In this document: positions 53,516-60,951 of the stretch, one piece after another
How positions within the stretch are numbered: the first letter of the stretch is position 1
Layout of the letters: the number at the start of each line of letters is the position of its first letter
Origin: an uncultured Eubacteriales bacterium
Lineage (GTDB): Bacteria; Bacillota; Clostridia; TANB77; CAG-508
Assembly: GCA_902492015.1 (NCBI GenBank)
Contig: CABUJR010000001.1
Coordinates: forward strand, 62,001 to 126,000
Direction of reading: 5' to 3'
Length of the DNA: 64,000 nt
The notes under the pieces: generated by a model
The model's database searches: none
What the model saw: only the letters and a program-made list of their open reading frames with translations
What the model was told of the DNA's origin: nothing
Translations under genes and position numbers: made by a program

Positions 53516-53545
53516 AAAAAGTGGCTTTAAATAAGCCACTTTTTT
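53516..53545 (+). terminator. Terminator after the Spo0A-C-like gene
   Basis: AAAAAGTGGCT and AGCCACTTTTT pair perfectly around TTAAATA. Confidence 0.85.
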
Positions 53546-53555
53546 GTTAAATTGA

Positions 53556-53882
53556 ATTAATAAAAGTATAATCTATAATATATTAAGAAAACTTGGAATT
53601 AAAACGAGTAATCAAGGAGCTAAATTAATATATTTAGCAATAGTAATTGTAATAAATTCTAATATTGAATTTATTAAACTTGAAGATATATCTGAAATTA
53701 TAAGTAAACAAGTTAAAAATATGAATAAATTTCAAATTAGGCGTTCAATACAATATGCTATTGATAGTAGAGATATAAAAAAGTGTGAGAAGAATTTTGA
53801 AAAGATTTTTGGATATGAATATAATGAAAGTATATTTGCTAATAAAAATTTTGTAGAAGAAATTATAAATACCCTAATATAA
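53556..53882 (+). pseudogene. Second Spo0A-C-like reading frame without a start codon
   Basis: A 109-codon open frame following TGA 53553-53555: IIYNILRKLGIKTSNQGAKLIYLAIVIVINSN, then ISEIISKQVKNMNKFQIRRSIQYAIDS and YNESIFANKNFVEEIINTLI. It aligns with the gene at 53112 along its length. There is no ATG, GTG or TTG before the conserved region and no ribosome site, and the terminator of the first copy lies directly upstream. Probably a decayed duplicate. Confidence 0.6.
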
Positions 53883-53943
53883 TTAAAATATTGTATTAGG
53901 GTATTTATAATAGTTATTATTAAAAATATTTTATTTATTAATA

Positions 53944-54360
53944 TCACCACCATAAAGCATGTAATTCTTCTTGAGTAATAATTTTTAATTGATATCGAGC
54001 AAATTCCAATTCTTCTCGCCTTTTTTCATCATTTTTAATATTTCTTAAATAATTCATTACTGCTTCTTTTCCACCGATATTTTTATAAAAGTTTTCCATT
54101 TCATCTTTCGTAAATTTGCGATGTTCATTTGTATTTTTATCTATCATTTCACAACTTCTTGAAAGCTTATTATACATTGATAATCTAACCATTCTCCAAC
54201 TTTCATCACCAGTATCTTCATTAAGAATATTAATTGCTTCTTCTATACTTTCAACATACATAGGAGATAAGTATAATTTATAAGCCATTAAAATACCAAA
54301 TAATATTGCAGATAAAACAATAATTGTTATTACTACTATTACAACTTTATCTTTTGCCAT
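53944..54360 (-). CDS. Small membrane-anchored protein of the LytTR operon
   Basis: 138 residues from MAKDKVVIVVITIIVL; AAAGGAG lies 9 bases before this ATG, the ATG three codons earlier touches the site. One membrane segment, then a soluble charged domain (ESIEEAINILNEDTGDESWRMVRLSMYNKLSRS). No family recognised. Overlaps the preceding gene; last gene of the operon 55132-53944. Confidence 0.6.
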   Translation of the reverse strand: MAKDKVVIVVITIIVLSAILFGILMAYKLYLSPMYVESIEEAINILNEDTGDESWRMVRLSMYNKLSRSCEMIDKNTNEHRKFTKDEMENFYKNIGGKEAVMNYLRNIKNDEKRREELEFARYQLKIITQEELHALWW

Positions 54361-54661
54361 TTCTATCATCTCCTTTAACCATTACTAGTTTTTGATTTAA
54401 TATATTTACTGTATGTTTATCATACATACGAACCATATATAGTAATAATACATATAATATTGTATAAAAGCTTAAATAATATGGAGCGAATGCCAATAGA
54501 ATATTTTTTATGTTATAAAAATCTTGTATTGGATCAATAACAGTTTCCATTAATACTGCTAACAACACTGTTTGAGTAGTATAAGCTATTATTGAAAAAG
54601 ATACTAATCCTACTAAGTAGTAAATAAGCAATTTAAAAATAAAAAACAATCGTTTTTTCAT
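54347..54661 (-). CDS. Membrane protein of the LytTR operon
   Basis: 104 residues with three hydrophobic segments (FKLLIYYLVGLVSFSIIAY, VLLAVLMETVI, YYLSFYTILYVLLLYMV) and a basic C-terminus. The size and pairing with a LytTR regulator recall LytTR-associated membrane inhibitors (the LytTR regulatory systems of streptococci), in which a small membrane protein restrains the regulator. That is an analogy, not homology that I can show. RBS AGGAGG. Confidence 0.6.
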   Translation of the reverse strand: MKKRLFFIFKLLIYYLVGLVSFSIIAYTTQTVLLAVLMETVIDPIQDFYNIKNILLAFAPYYLSFYTILYVLLLYMVRMYDKHTVNILNQKLVMVKGDDRNGKR

Positions 54662-54664
54662 TAA

Positions 54665-55132
54665 TTATATCCTCCTATCATCTAAATATTTCATTATATC
54701 TCTAGTTTTTCTTCTTGAAACAATTTCTTCTGTTAAATCATCTAATTTAATTATTATTTTTCCAGTTTCATTTAAATCAAACTTTTCCACATGATTAATA
54801 TTAACTATGCAACTTTTCGAAATTCTAATAAAATCTTTATCCATTTCTTCAATTTCATATAACTTGCTTTTTATTTTATATTTACCTGTATTAGTTTTGC
54901 AATAATTATTTTTTTTATTGCTATAAAACATTATAATATCTTTATAGTATATTTCCAAATACTCATATTTATCATTTACAACTATTACTTTATTTTTATA
55001 ATCTAATTCATAACAATTAATATATTCAATAAATTCTTTAATTGATTGAGTTTCTCTCGCATATTGTAGTTCCATAAAAATTTCATCTTTATCTAAATTT
55101 TTGTTTTCTATTGTTTTTAAATCGATTTTCAT
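54665..55132 (-). CDS. LytTR-domain transcription regulator without receiver
   Basis: 155 residues. The C-terminal LytTR domain spans about residues 50-150: KYEYLEIYYKDIIMFYSNKKNNYCKT, KLYEIEEMDKDFIRISKSCIVNINHVEKFD, KIIIKLDDLTEEIVSRRKTRDIMKYLDD. The N-terminal 45 residues are a short helical extension, with no receiver domain. Four direct repeats that fit LytTR sites lie in the divergent promoter region at 55241-55307. Next genes are two small membrane proteins, so regulator activity is probably controlled at the membrane. Confidence 0.85.
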   Translation of the reverse strand: MKIDLKTIENKNLDKDEIFMELQYARETQSIKEFIEYINCYELDYKNKVIVVNDKYEYLEIYYKDIIMFYSNKKNNYCKTNTGKYKIKSKLYEIEEMDKDFIRISKSCIVNINHVEKFDLNETGKIIIKLDDLTEEIVSRRKTRDIMKYLDDRRI

Positions 55133-55240
55133 ATTTAATCTACAATATTGTTAAAAACAAATTAACAATATATTCCTTTCATAATATTTTTATCTAAAAT
55201 GATTATATATTTAATTTTTTAAATTTGCTATAGATTTACT

Positions 55241-55307
55241 ATAACTGGTTTTATACAAAGATAAACGGTAAAAATAGATAATCGGTTATAAAAAAAGATA
55301 ACCGGTT
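55241..55307. promoter_or_regulatory. Four LytTR-type direct repeats
   Basis: ATAACTGGTT (55241), ATAAACGGTA (55261), ATAATCGGTT (55278), ATAACCGGTT (55298). The steps are 20, 17 and 20 bases, i.e. two pairs each about two helical turns apart, as LytTR dimers require. They lie 50 bases upstream of the promoter of the secreted protein gene. The 380-base gap also holds a stem near 55145-55170. Confidence 0.75.
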
Positions 55308-55357
55308 TTTTCTTTGAAAAATAAAGTGTTTCAATAATTATATACTGTATATTTTTA

Positions 55358-55386
55358 TTGACATAACTTCAAAGCTATATTACTAT
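55358..55386 (+). promoter_or_regulatory. Promoter of the secreted protein gene
   Basis: TTGACA (55358-55363), 17 bases, TACTAT (55381-55386), giving a leader of about 120 bases. Confidence 0.75.
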
Positions 55387-55463
55387 TATTGATGTTTCTA
55401 AGTAGAAACATTGAAAAGATTACTATTTTGGGGGCATAAGTTTAACCTCAATATTAGTAATAA

Positions 55464-55478
55464 GGTGAGAAATTGTGG
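55464..55478. repeat. 15-bp inverted repeat, left copy
   Basis: GGTGAGAAATTGTGG; its exact complement CCACAATTTCTCACC is at 56121-56135 beyond the gene. The two frame a 672-base unit containing only the secreted protein gene. Confidence 0.7.
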
Positions 55479-55511
55479 TAAACATCTAACAAAAATAGGA
55501 GGTTTTATAGT

Positions 55512-56090
55512 ATGAAACATAAAAAAATTATTGTACGGTTTAGTTTCCTTTTAGCCGTAATCATGCTCTTTACATCTTTTTCTACTGTTGCATTTGCAGC
55601 TGAAACAAATGAAAATACTGCAAAATTTGGTGATATTCTTTATGTTGATGAAGGAGTAACCGTTTTTTGGGGTAATCCTTACGAAAGCAAAGAAGCTACA
55701 CTTGAAGCAAAAGCAATAGAAGAAAAAGCAACCAGAGCTATGCAATATAGTGATATTTGGGTAGATGCCAATACAATTGCTGATAAAAGAATCAGCATTC
55801 CTGCAACTACTTCAAATTCGATTACATATTTTACAGTTAGACAAGAATCTTCTGCTTCAGTGCCTAGATCATATATTTATGTATACAGACCCGACGAGAA
55901 TGGTTCTGTTTGTTTAATTCTAAATTGGGGTGGACAGAAAACCATTGAGGCTGCTAATAAAGTTGTAAGTACTACTACTCTGGCACTTGAAGGCAATAGT
56001 CCATACACTTGGACTTCTGGTAAATTATCTCTCCGTTGGGATGTTGAAACAGGAAGTTCTGGAGCAAGAATTAACCTTTGGGTATGGTAA
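55512..56090 (+). CDS. Secreted protein under LytTR control
   Basis: 192 residues. A Sec signal peptide with cleavage after VAFA (residue 29); the mature part is about 163 residues, with an acidic section, an Ala/Glu-rich helix (ESKEATLEAKAIEEKATRAM), then a beta-rich C-terminal domain with five Trp and the end ARINLWVW. Only one Cys, so no disulfides. No family recognised; an extracellular toxin or adhesive small protein would fit the regulated, secreted setting, but nothing proves it. Codon use is GC-richer than its neighbours and includes CGG at 55536, apparently read as Arg (the +1 frame stops within six codons). RBS AGGAGG. Confidence 0.8.
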   Translation: MKHKKIIVRFSFLLAVIMLFTSFSTVAFAAETNENTAKFGDILYVDEGVTVFWGNPYESKEATLEAKAIEEKATRAMQYSDIWVDANTIADKRISIPATTSNSITYFTVRQESSASVPRSYIYVYRPDENGSVCLILNWGGQKTIEAANKVVSTTTLALEGNSPYTWTSGKLSLRWDVETGSSGARINLWVW

Positions 56091-56120
56091 AAGTAAAAAC
56101 AGCTAATTAGACTACATTTT

Positions 56121-56135
56121 CCACAATTTCTCACC
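56121..56135. repeat. 15-bp inverted repeat, right copy
   Basis: CCACAATTTCTCACC, perfect complement of 55464-55478. Confidence 0.7.
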
Positions 56136-56140
56136 ACTTT

Positions 56141-56172
56141 CCAAAAGGAAGATTATTAAATCTTCCTTTTGG
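56141..56172 (+). terminator. Hairpin after the secreted protein gene
   Basis: CCAAAAGGAAGA and TCTTCCTTTTGG pair perfectly around TTATTAAA. Confidence 0.7.
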
Positions 56173-56687
56173 GTATTTAATAAAAACAAACCTACCATAT
56201 AAAAAAACATTTTAATTAATTTTAAATCTATCCTATTTGAGTAATCAAGACATACAATAATTATATAAATAATACAGCTAATCATATATTTTCTATACTC
56301 ACTAATAAAGAATATATATTTTAATTTTATATATTCGTTTTATGTGATTTTTTTCTTTTTTTGGTAACTTCTTTGTTGAAAACTCTTTTGGAACATACTT
56401 TATATCTACTAATATAGTTAAATAAAATACAATTTAAACAAAATATGATTTAATATTGAAAAATTAACATTTAATCATTTTTACACAACCAACTCCAACT
56501 ATTATAACTACTCTATTAAAATTTATTTTATATTTTCACTTTCTAATATTGATTGTAAATCTTCTCTTAAGTAATTCGAGTAAATTTATTAGCATTTCTC
56601 AACATCTCTAAACTTCTCTCATTTTACAACTCCAAGCACAACTCCAAATGTTAAAATTATGCCTAAATATCAATAATGTAATCTGTT
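56173..56687. other. Gene-free right end of element 2
   Basis: 515 bases with no coding frame. One near-match to the arm motif (CACAACCAA at 56484) and a cluster of CAACTCCAA-like words at about 56489-56650 before the att site. Otherwise featureless AT-rich DNA. Confidence 0.5.
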
Positions 56688-56698
56688 CGTCGCTACCA
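56688..56698. other. attR of element 2
   Basis: CGTCGCTACCA, the last 11 bases of tRNA-Met. Next to it AAATCAGTC-GAAA-GGCTGATTT with a T-run (56701-56722) is the likely original tRNA terminator. Confidence 0.75.
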
Positions 56699-56700
56699 AA

Positions 56701-56728
56701 AAATCAGTCGAAAGGCTGATTTTTTTGC
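56701..56728 (+). terminator. Hairpin beside attR
   Basis: AAATCAGTC, GAAA loop, GGCTGATTT, T-run; nearly identical to the stem beside the middle att site. Confidence 0.75.
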
Positions 56729-56761
56729 TTTAAAAATTAAAGCACTAGAAATATCTAAATA

Positions 56762-56798
56762 GAAAAAAGCAAGTGATTATAAATTCAACTTGCTTTTT
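56762..56798 (-). terminator. Terminator of the sigma fusion gene
   Basis: AAAAAAGCAAGT and ACTTGCTTTTTT, followed by a T-run on the minus strand. Confidence 0.85.
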
Positions 56799-56803
56799 TT
56801 AAA

Positions 56804-58378
56804 TTATTTTGATTTTTCATATTCTATTATAATTTCTTCACCTTTATTTGTAAAAATGTGAACTGTTAATTCATCTGTTGCATCATATTTAGTTAAATTA
56901 AATGTTTGCTTATAACCTGTTATTTTTTCTTCATTTGAAGCTCCCGAATATCCTATACTGTTACCATCATTTGAAGTTTCAAATCTTTTTCCATCAGATG
57001 TTTCAACATACTCTTTTTGAAGAGCAATTAAACTATAAATACTTTTCATATTTTCTCTATCATATAATGCTTTATAATCGATTTTGTCTGTTGTTGTAAT
57101 TGGAATTGATATTTTAAAAGCAGTATTAGATAATGTCGCATCTTCTACAACTGTATTTTTATCATTACAACTTTTAACTTTATAAACAACAACTTCTCTT
57201 TTATACATTTCTTCAGGAACATCTAATTCAAAATTCCAGTCACCTATAAAAACATTTTTTTCTACATTTTTTAATTCTTCTTCTGATAATACTAATAGTT
57301 CTTCAGTTATTCTTTTAAATGTTATTTTCAATTTCTTACTTTTTGGGAATGAAGTAACTCCTCCTGAAGTTATAAGAGATATTCTAATTTTATTATCCTC
57401 AATTAAATCTGATCTCATAGTAAAAGCATTATAATAAATTTCTTCTTTCTTAACTTCTTTTTCTCTATCTTTTAAATCATAATTCGTACTAAAAATAATA
57501 TTGTTTTCTTCATCTACTATTTTTAAATCTTGCAATAAAATATGTGATTTATCTAATTCTTCAAATTTTTTATTATCGAAAGTAAGTATAAAATTCATTC
57601 CAAAATTATAATCATCCATCATAAAATTTTCTATTGTAATATTTATTCCTTCAGCACTTTGTTCTTCTACCTTTGGTTCTGCTATAAATCCGTTATTAAT
57701 TGAAATATCTACTCCATTACTTGCATTAGGTCCAAATAATCCTTTTACAAATTCTATAATTTCATCAGCGTATGTTGCGCCTGTAATTACTGCTGATATG
57801 AATATAAACATGGAAATTAAAATAAAAATTCTATGATTTTTTATTTCAACTACATTTTCCTTAACTAATAATTTTTTTAATTTTTTTCTAGCATTAAAAG
57901 TTAATGCTTTTATTTTGCTTTCAGTTTTATCCAAAATTAAAGCAGTCTCCTTATATGACAATCCTTCAATTTGTGTTAAATAAATTACTAATTGATATTC
58001 TCTACTCATTTTCGTCATTACATTTTGGATTTTTTCTTGTCGTTCTTTCGACAATATAATTTCTTCTAATAATTTTGTATCTTCAACTTCTCTGTCTTCC
58101 AAACTTTCAAGATTTTTCTCTTTTTTTGTATAATCTATAGCTTTTGATTTTGCAATCATATAGATATACGTTTTGAAAGAGTAATCAAAGTCATAATAAT
58201 CTTTTTTCTCTAAAATAAAAAGCATTACCTCCTGGAAAACATCTTCAGCAGAATCCATATTTTTTACAAATCTAGATATAAAATATATCAAATTACTTTT
58301 ATATTTTAATATTAATTCTTCAAAAGCTTTTTTATCACCATCTAAAAACTTTTGATATAACTTCTTATCTTCTTCCAT
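56804..58378 (-). CDS. ECF sigma factor fused to a membrane segment and DUF4179-like ectodomain
   Basis: 524 residues. Residues 1-175 are a complete ECF sigma factor: region 2 FLDGDKKAFEELILKYKSNLIYFISRFVKNMDSAEDVFQEV, region 4 KMSREYQLVIYLTQIEGLSYKETALILDKTESKIKALTFNARKKL. A membrane segment follows at about 188-206 (IFILISMFIFISAVITGATYA), then a 310-residue extracytoplasmic domain built like the anti-sigma ectodomains (ITIENFMMDDYNFGMNFILTF and later beta repeats). Sigma and its sensor are normally separate proteins; the next gene upstream pair shows the split form. Release of the sigma part would need proteolysis. RBS AAAAGGAG. Confidence 0.85.
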   Translation of the reverse strand: MEEDKKLYQKFLDGDKKAFEELILKYKSNLIYFISRFVKNMDSAEDVFQEVMLFILEKKDYYDFDYSFKTYIYMIAKSKAIDYTKKEKNLESLEDREVEDTKLLEEIILSKERQEKIQNVMTKMSREYQLVIYLTQIEGLSYKETALILDKTESKIKALTFNARKKLKKLLVKENVVEIKNHRIFILISMFIFISAVITGATYADEIIEFVKGLFGPNASNGVDISINNGFIAEPKVEEQSAEGINITIENFMMDDYNFGMNFILTFDNKKFEELDKSHILLQDLKIVDEENNIIFSTNYDLKDREKEVKKEEIYYNAFTMRSDLIEDNKIRISLITSGGVTSFPKSKKLKITFKRITEELLVLSEEELKNVEKNVFIGDWNFELDVPEEMYKREVVVYKVKSCNDKNTVVEDATLSNTAFKISIPITTTDKIDYKALYDRENMKSIYSLIALQKEYVETSDGKRFETSNDGNSIGYSGASNEEKITGYKQTFNLTKYDATDELTVHIFTNKGEEIIIEYEKSK

Positions 58379-58513
58379 TTATATTCTCCTTTTAATCTTA
58401 TACTAATTATACGATTTAAAAAATAAAAAGTTATATATTTTAATTTGTTTTTTTAAAAATAAATAGATCTTATATTGTTCTAAAAGTATAGATTAAACTG
58501 TGCACAGTAATAT

Positions 58514-60310
58514 CTATTCATATTCAACTGTATATTTCATATTTTTATATTCCATATGTTCTTTCATTTTATTTATTAATTCATCTACATTTGTATATTC
58601 CATTACTCTTATGCTTTTATACTCTTTATCGATTTTATAATTAAATAAATCAAAATATCCATTTGTCCTTAAAATATTACCATCTTTATCATAATCAATA
58701 ATGTATTTGTAATCTTCTTCATTATTTTCTACATTAATTATCGCCTTTTTAGTTTTATATTGATTTATACTATCTATTTCTAATTTCTGATTAGAAAATT
58801 CAGGAATACTGGTTTCAAAAGCCTTTCCATCATATTCACAAGTATATCCAAATAACATTGTAAACTCTAAATCTTCCATATTCTCAAGCATTTTATAATA
58901 TTCATCTGGAGAGTCCTTCCATCCTATTAACCCGGATGTTCCAATCTGGTCTCTCGCAAAAACAATAGTTCCTTGATTTCCAATATCTTGTTTTGTTGCA
59001 CAAATATAATTCATAACACCATTATTTTTTCTGATAATCACATAGCCAACATTATTTTCAACAATACCATTTTTATTATAGTAAAATGTTATATTTTCAT
59101 CATCTATCTCTATTTTATTTATTTCTAAAGTTCCACCTAAAGTGCTTTTAGCAGTATATGTTTGTGTTCCTTCTTTTAATTGATACCACTGCGCTTTATC
59201 GTACATTTCTTTTTCTTCATTTGTTTTATCATTATAAAGTAGTCGTTTATATGGAACTATTTTTATACTCTCATTTTCGCTTACTTCATCCATTAAAATA
59301 ACATATTCTTCTATAACTTTTATAATATCATCATCTTTTATGTTAGACGTTTTTATATCAATTTTTTCTCCATTACTTGAATAATATGTTTTTTCTGTTC
59401 CCTCACTTTTATATGTCAAATATTGAATTACATTATTTTCAGTGTCTGTAGCAATAAAATTAATATCTTGATATGGATTTGAATTATATTCTTTCCAAGA
59501 TACATTTTCTATAATTCTTTTTACTATAGCAAAAGTTTGAAAGTTTGTATTTAATATTTTATCTAATATAATAGTAGAACCATCTGATAGTTTTTGTTCT
59601 TGTTTTTCAAACGTATCTTCACTATTTTCAATTTTGGAAGATATTTCAAGCATTTCATTTATTGGAATTTCTGTTCCACTATTACTATTTACTAAAGAAT
59701 GATACCATATTTTTAAATCTATTTTTTCACTATCATTTGTCATTGCATATATAATTTGATAATATGAATATTCTGTATCTGAAATCTTTTCTAAATGTTT
59801 TATACCAAAAGGTGCTTCATCTCCATTTAAACTTATATTACAATCTAACCATATACTGTATTCTAGCATTTCTGAATATGTAATTTCACCAATTTCATTC
59901 ATAGTTTTTTCTTTTAATTCTAAATTATATTCAAGTATTATATAAGCACTATCTCTAGCTATATTATTAATACTTAATTTTAGATAATCATTTTCTATTA
60001 CTTTATTAATGTCTACTTTATTTTCTTGATAATTACTACTTAATTTATTTAATCCTAACCCTTGTAAATTCAAATGCCCACTTATATTAGCATAAACTGT
60101 TAAGCCTATTGAAAACATTAGAATTATCACAGCTACTTTTGAAAGATAATTCGTAAATTTTTTCTTTTCCTTTATATTCTCTTTTTTATTATTAGTAGTA
60201 TCTATGTTAGATACATATTTAAGAGCTTCTTTCACACTTTTTTCATATTCATTTGGAATATTTATGTTTTGTTTTGCAATTATCTTTAGGTTGTCTTCAA
60301 ACTTATTCAT
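58514..60310 (-). CDS. DUF4179-type anti-sigma factor
   Basis: 598 residues. Cytoplasmic N-terminus (about 50 residues, IPNEYEKSVKEALKYV), membrane segment near 53-70 (VAVIILMFSIGLTVYA), then a long extracytoplasmic domain with the DUF4179 start (ENDYLKLSINNIARDSAYIILEYNLEL) and further beta domains. It should hold the sigma factor of the next gene at the membrane until a signal arrives. Its ATG lies within the end of the sigma gene (TATGAATAA, 8-base overlap) with GGAGG just inside that gene, so the two are translationally coupled. Confidence 0.85.
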   Translation of the reverse strand: MNKFEDNLKIIAKQNINIPNEYEKSVKEALKYVSNIDTTNNKKENIKEKKKFTNYLSKVAVIILMFSIGLTVYANISGHLNLQGLGLNKLSSNYQENKVDINKVIENDYLKLSINNIARDSAYIILEYNLELKEKTMNEIGEITYSEMLEYSIWLDCNISLNGDEAPFGIKHLEKISDTEYSYYQIIYAMTNDSEKIDLKIWYHSLVNSNSGTEIPINEMLEISSKIENSEDTFEKQEQKLSDGSTIILDKILNTNFQTFAIVKRIIENVSWKEYNSNPYQDINFIATDTENNVIQYLTYKSEGTEKTYYSSNGEKIDIKTSNIKDDDIIKVIEEYVILMDEVSENESIKIVPYKRLLYNDKTNEEKEMYDKAQWYQLKEGTQTYTAKSTLGGTLEINKIEIDDENITFYYNKNGIVENNVGYVIIRKNNGVMNYICATKQDIGNQGTIVFARDQIGTSGLIGWKDSPDEYYKMLENMEDLEFTMLFGYTCEYDGKAFETSIPEFSNQKLEIDSINQYKTKKAIINVENNEEDYKYIIDYDKDGNILRTNGYFDLFNYKIDKEYKSIRVMEYTNVDELINKMKEHMEYKNMKYTVEYE

Positions 60311-60831
60311 ATAAATTACCTCCTTCGCATATTTTCTTCAACTTATTTCTTGCTCGTGATAATTTAGTTGTAACTGTGCTTTTAGGAATCTCAAGAATTT
60401 TACTTATCTCTTTTATAGGCAAATCCTCTGAATAAAATAAGGTTATAATCGTTCTTTCTTCCAAATTAAGATTTTTCATTAATTCAAAAAAATCTATATT
60501 TTCTATTAAATCATTAATATAATCTTTGCTTATTGCAGATATATTTACCTCATTATATTCTTCAAAAATCTTTTCATTTTTTAACTTATAAATATTATTG
60601 CATTCATTAATTAAAATTCTAATGATCCATGTTTTAAAGTACTTTGAATTATTTAATTTTTTAATGTTTATAAATGCTTTTACAATTGTGTTTTGCACTG
60701 CTTCATTTATATCATCATCTGTAGATAATCGTATCTTTGCAATTCTGTATAAGTCTTTTTGTATTAAAGTAATAATTTGAGAAAATGCTTCACTATCTCC
60801 GATTGATGGCTTTTTTTACAAATTTTTCCAT
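60303..60831 (-). CDS. ECF sigma factor, needs +1 shift at a CGG codon
   Basis: ATG 60831 with GGAGG 5 bases upstream starts MEKFVKKAIN, a normal ECF N-terminus, but the next codon is CGG (plus 60801-60799) and the frame ends in TAG two codons later. Skipping one C continues as GDSEAFSQIITLIQKDLYRIAKIRL and DINEAVQNTIVKAFI (region 2), then region 4 LNLEERTIITLFYSEDLPIKEISKILEIPKSTVTTKLSRARNKL. The shifted product is about 175 residues, normal for the family. The rebuilt Asn-Gly-Asp is the conserved turn of region 2. Without the shift only a fragment from an internal start would be made. Cognate anti-sigma gene overlaps downstream. Confidence 0.8.
60799..60801 (-). other. CGG +1 frameshift site in the ECF sigma gene
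   Basis: Zero frame: ATC AAT CGG AGA TAG. Homologous frame: ATC AAT then GGA GAT AGT GAA GCA. One C too many, in the same T-CGG context as in fic. Confidence 0.6.
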
Positions 60832-60917
60832 AAAATCCTCCATCTTGATATGTATTTATATTTGTTTTTTATATATTAGACTTTAAATAAATAAAAAAAA
60901 TCTCACTTATAATATAA

Positions 60918-60951
60918 AAAAATTAGGAAGCAAAATCACTTCCTAATTTTT
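60918..60951 (-). terminator. Terminator of the phosphodiesterase gene
   Basis: AAAAATTAGGAAG and CTTCCTAATTTTT pair perfectly around CAAAATCA; the stem reaches the stop codon. Confidence 0.85.

Larger units (their letters stand above)
46497..56698. mobile_element. Integrated mobilizable element 2 (about 10.2 kb)
   Basis: Lies between the second and third copies of the tRNA 3' end. It has integrase, excisionase-like protein, MobV relaxase and oriT like element 1, but different cargo. Elements 1 and 2 are related but clearly diverged, so this is accretion and not a tandem duplication. Confidence 0.85.

Noticed and set aside
53556..53882. Second Spo0A-C frame as a further CGG-shifted gene
   Set aside because: No CGG and no start codon upstream; a terminator separates it from the first copy, so decay is simpler.
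36397..56698. Self-transmissible conjugative element
   Set aside because: No coupling protein, VirB4-like ATPase or other type IV secretion gene in either element.
182..60801. CGG reassigned to another amino acid
   Set aside because: At the four sites the downstream zero frame is wrong or stops, so a simple change of the amino acid does not restore the proteins; only a one-base shift does.
182..60801. Four independent sequencing errors
   Set aside because: Not excluded, but all four share the same extra C before GG, and no other frame breaks were seen in the conserved genes of 64 kb. Raw reads are needed.
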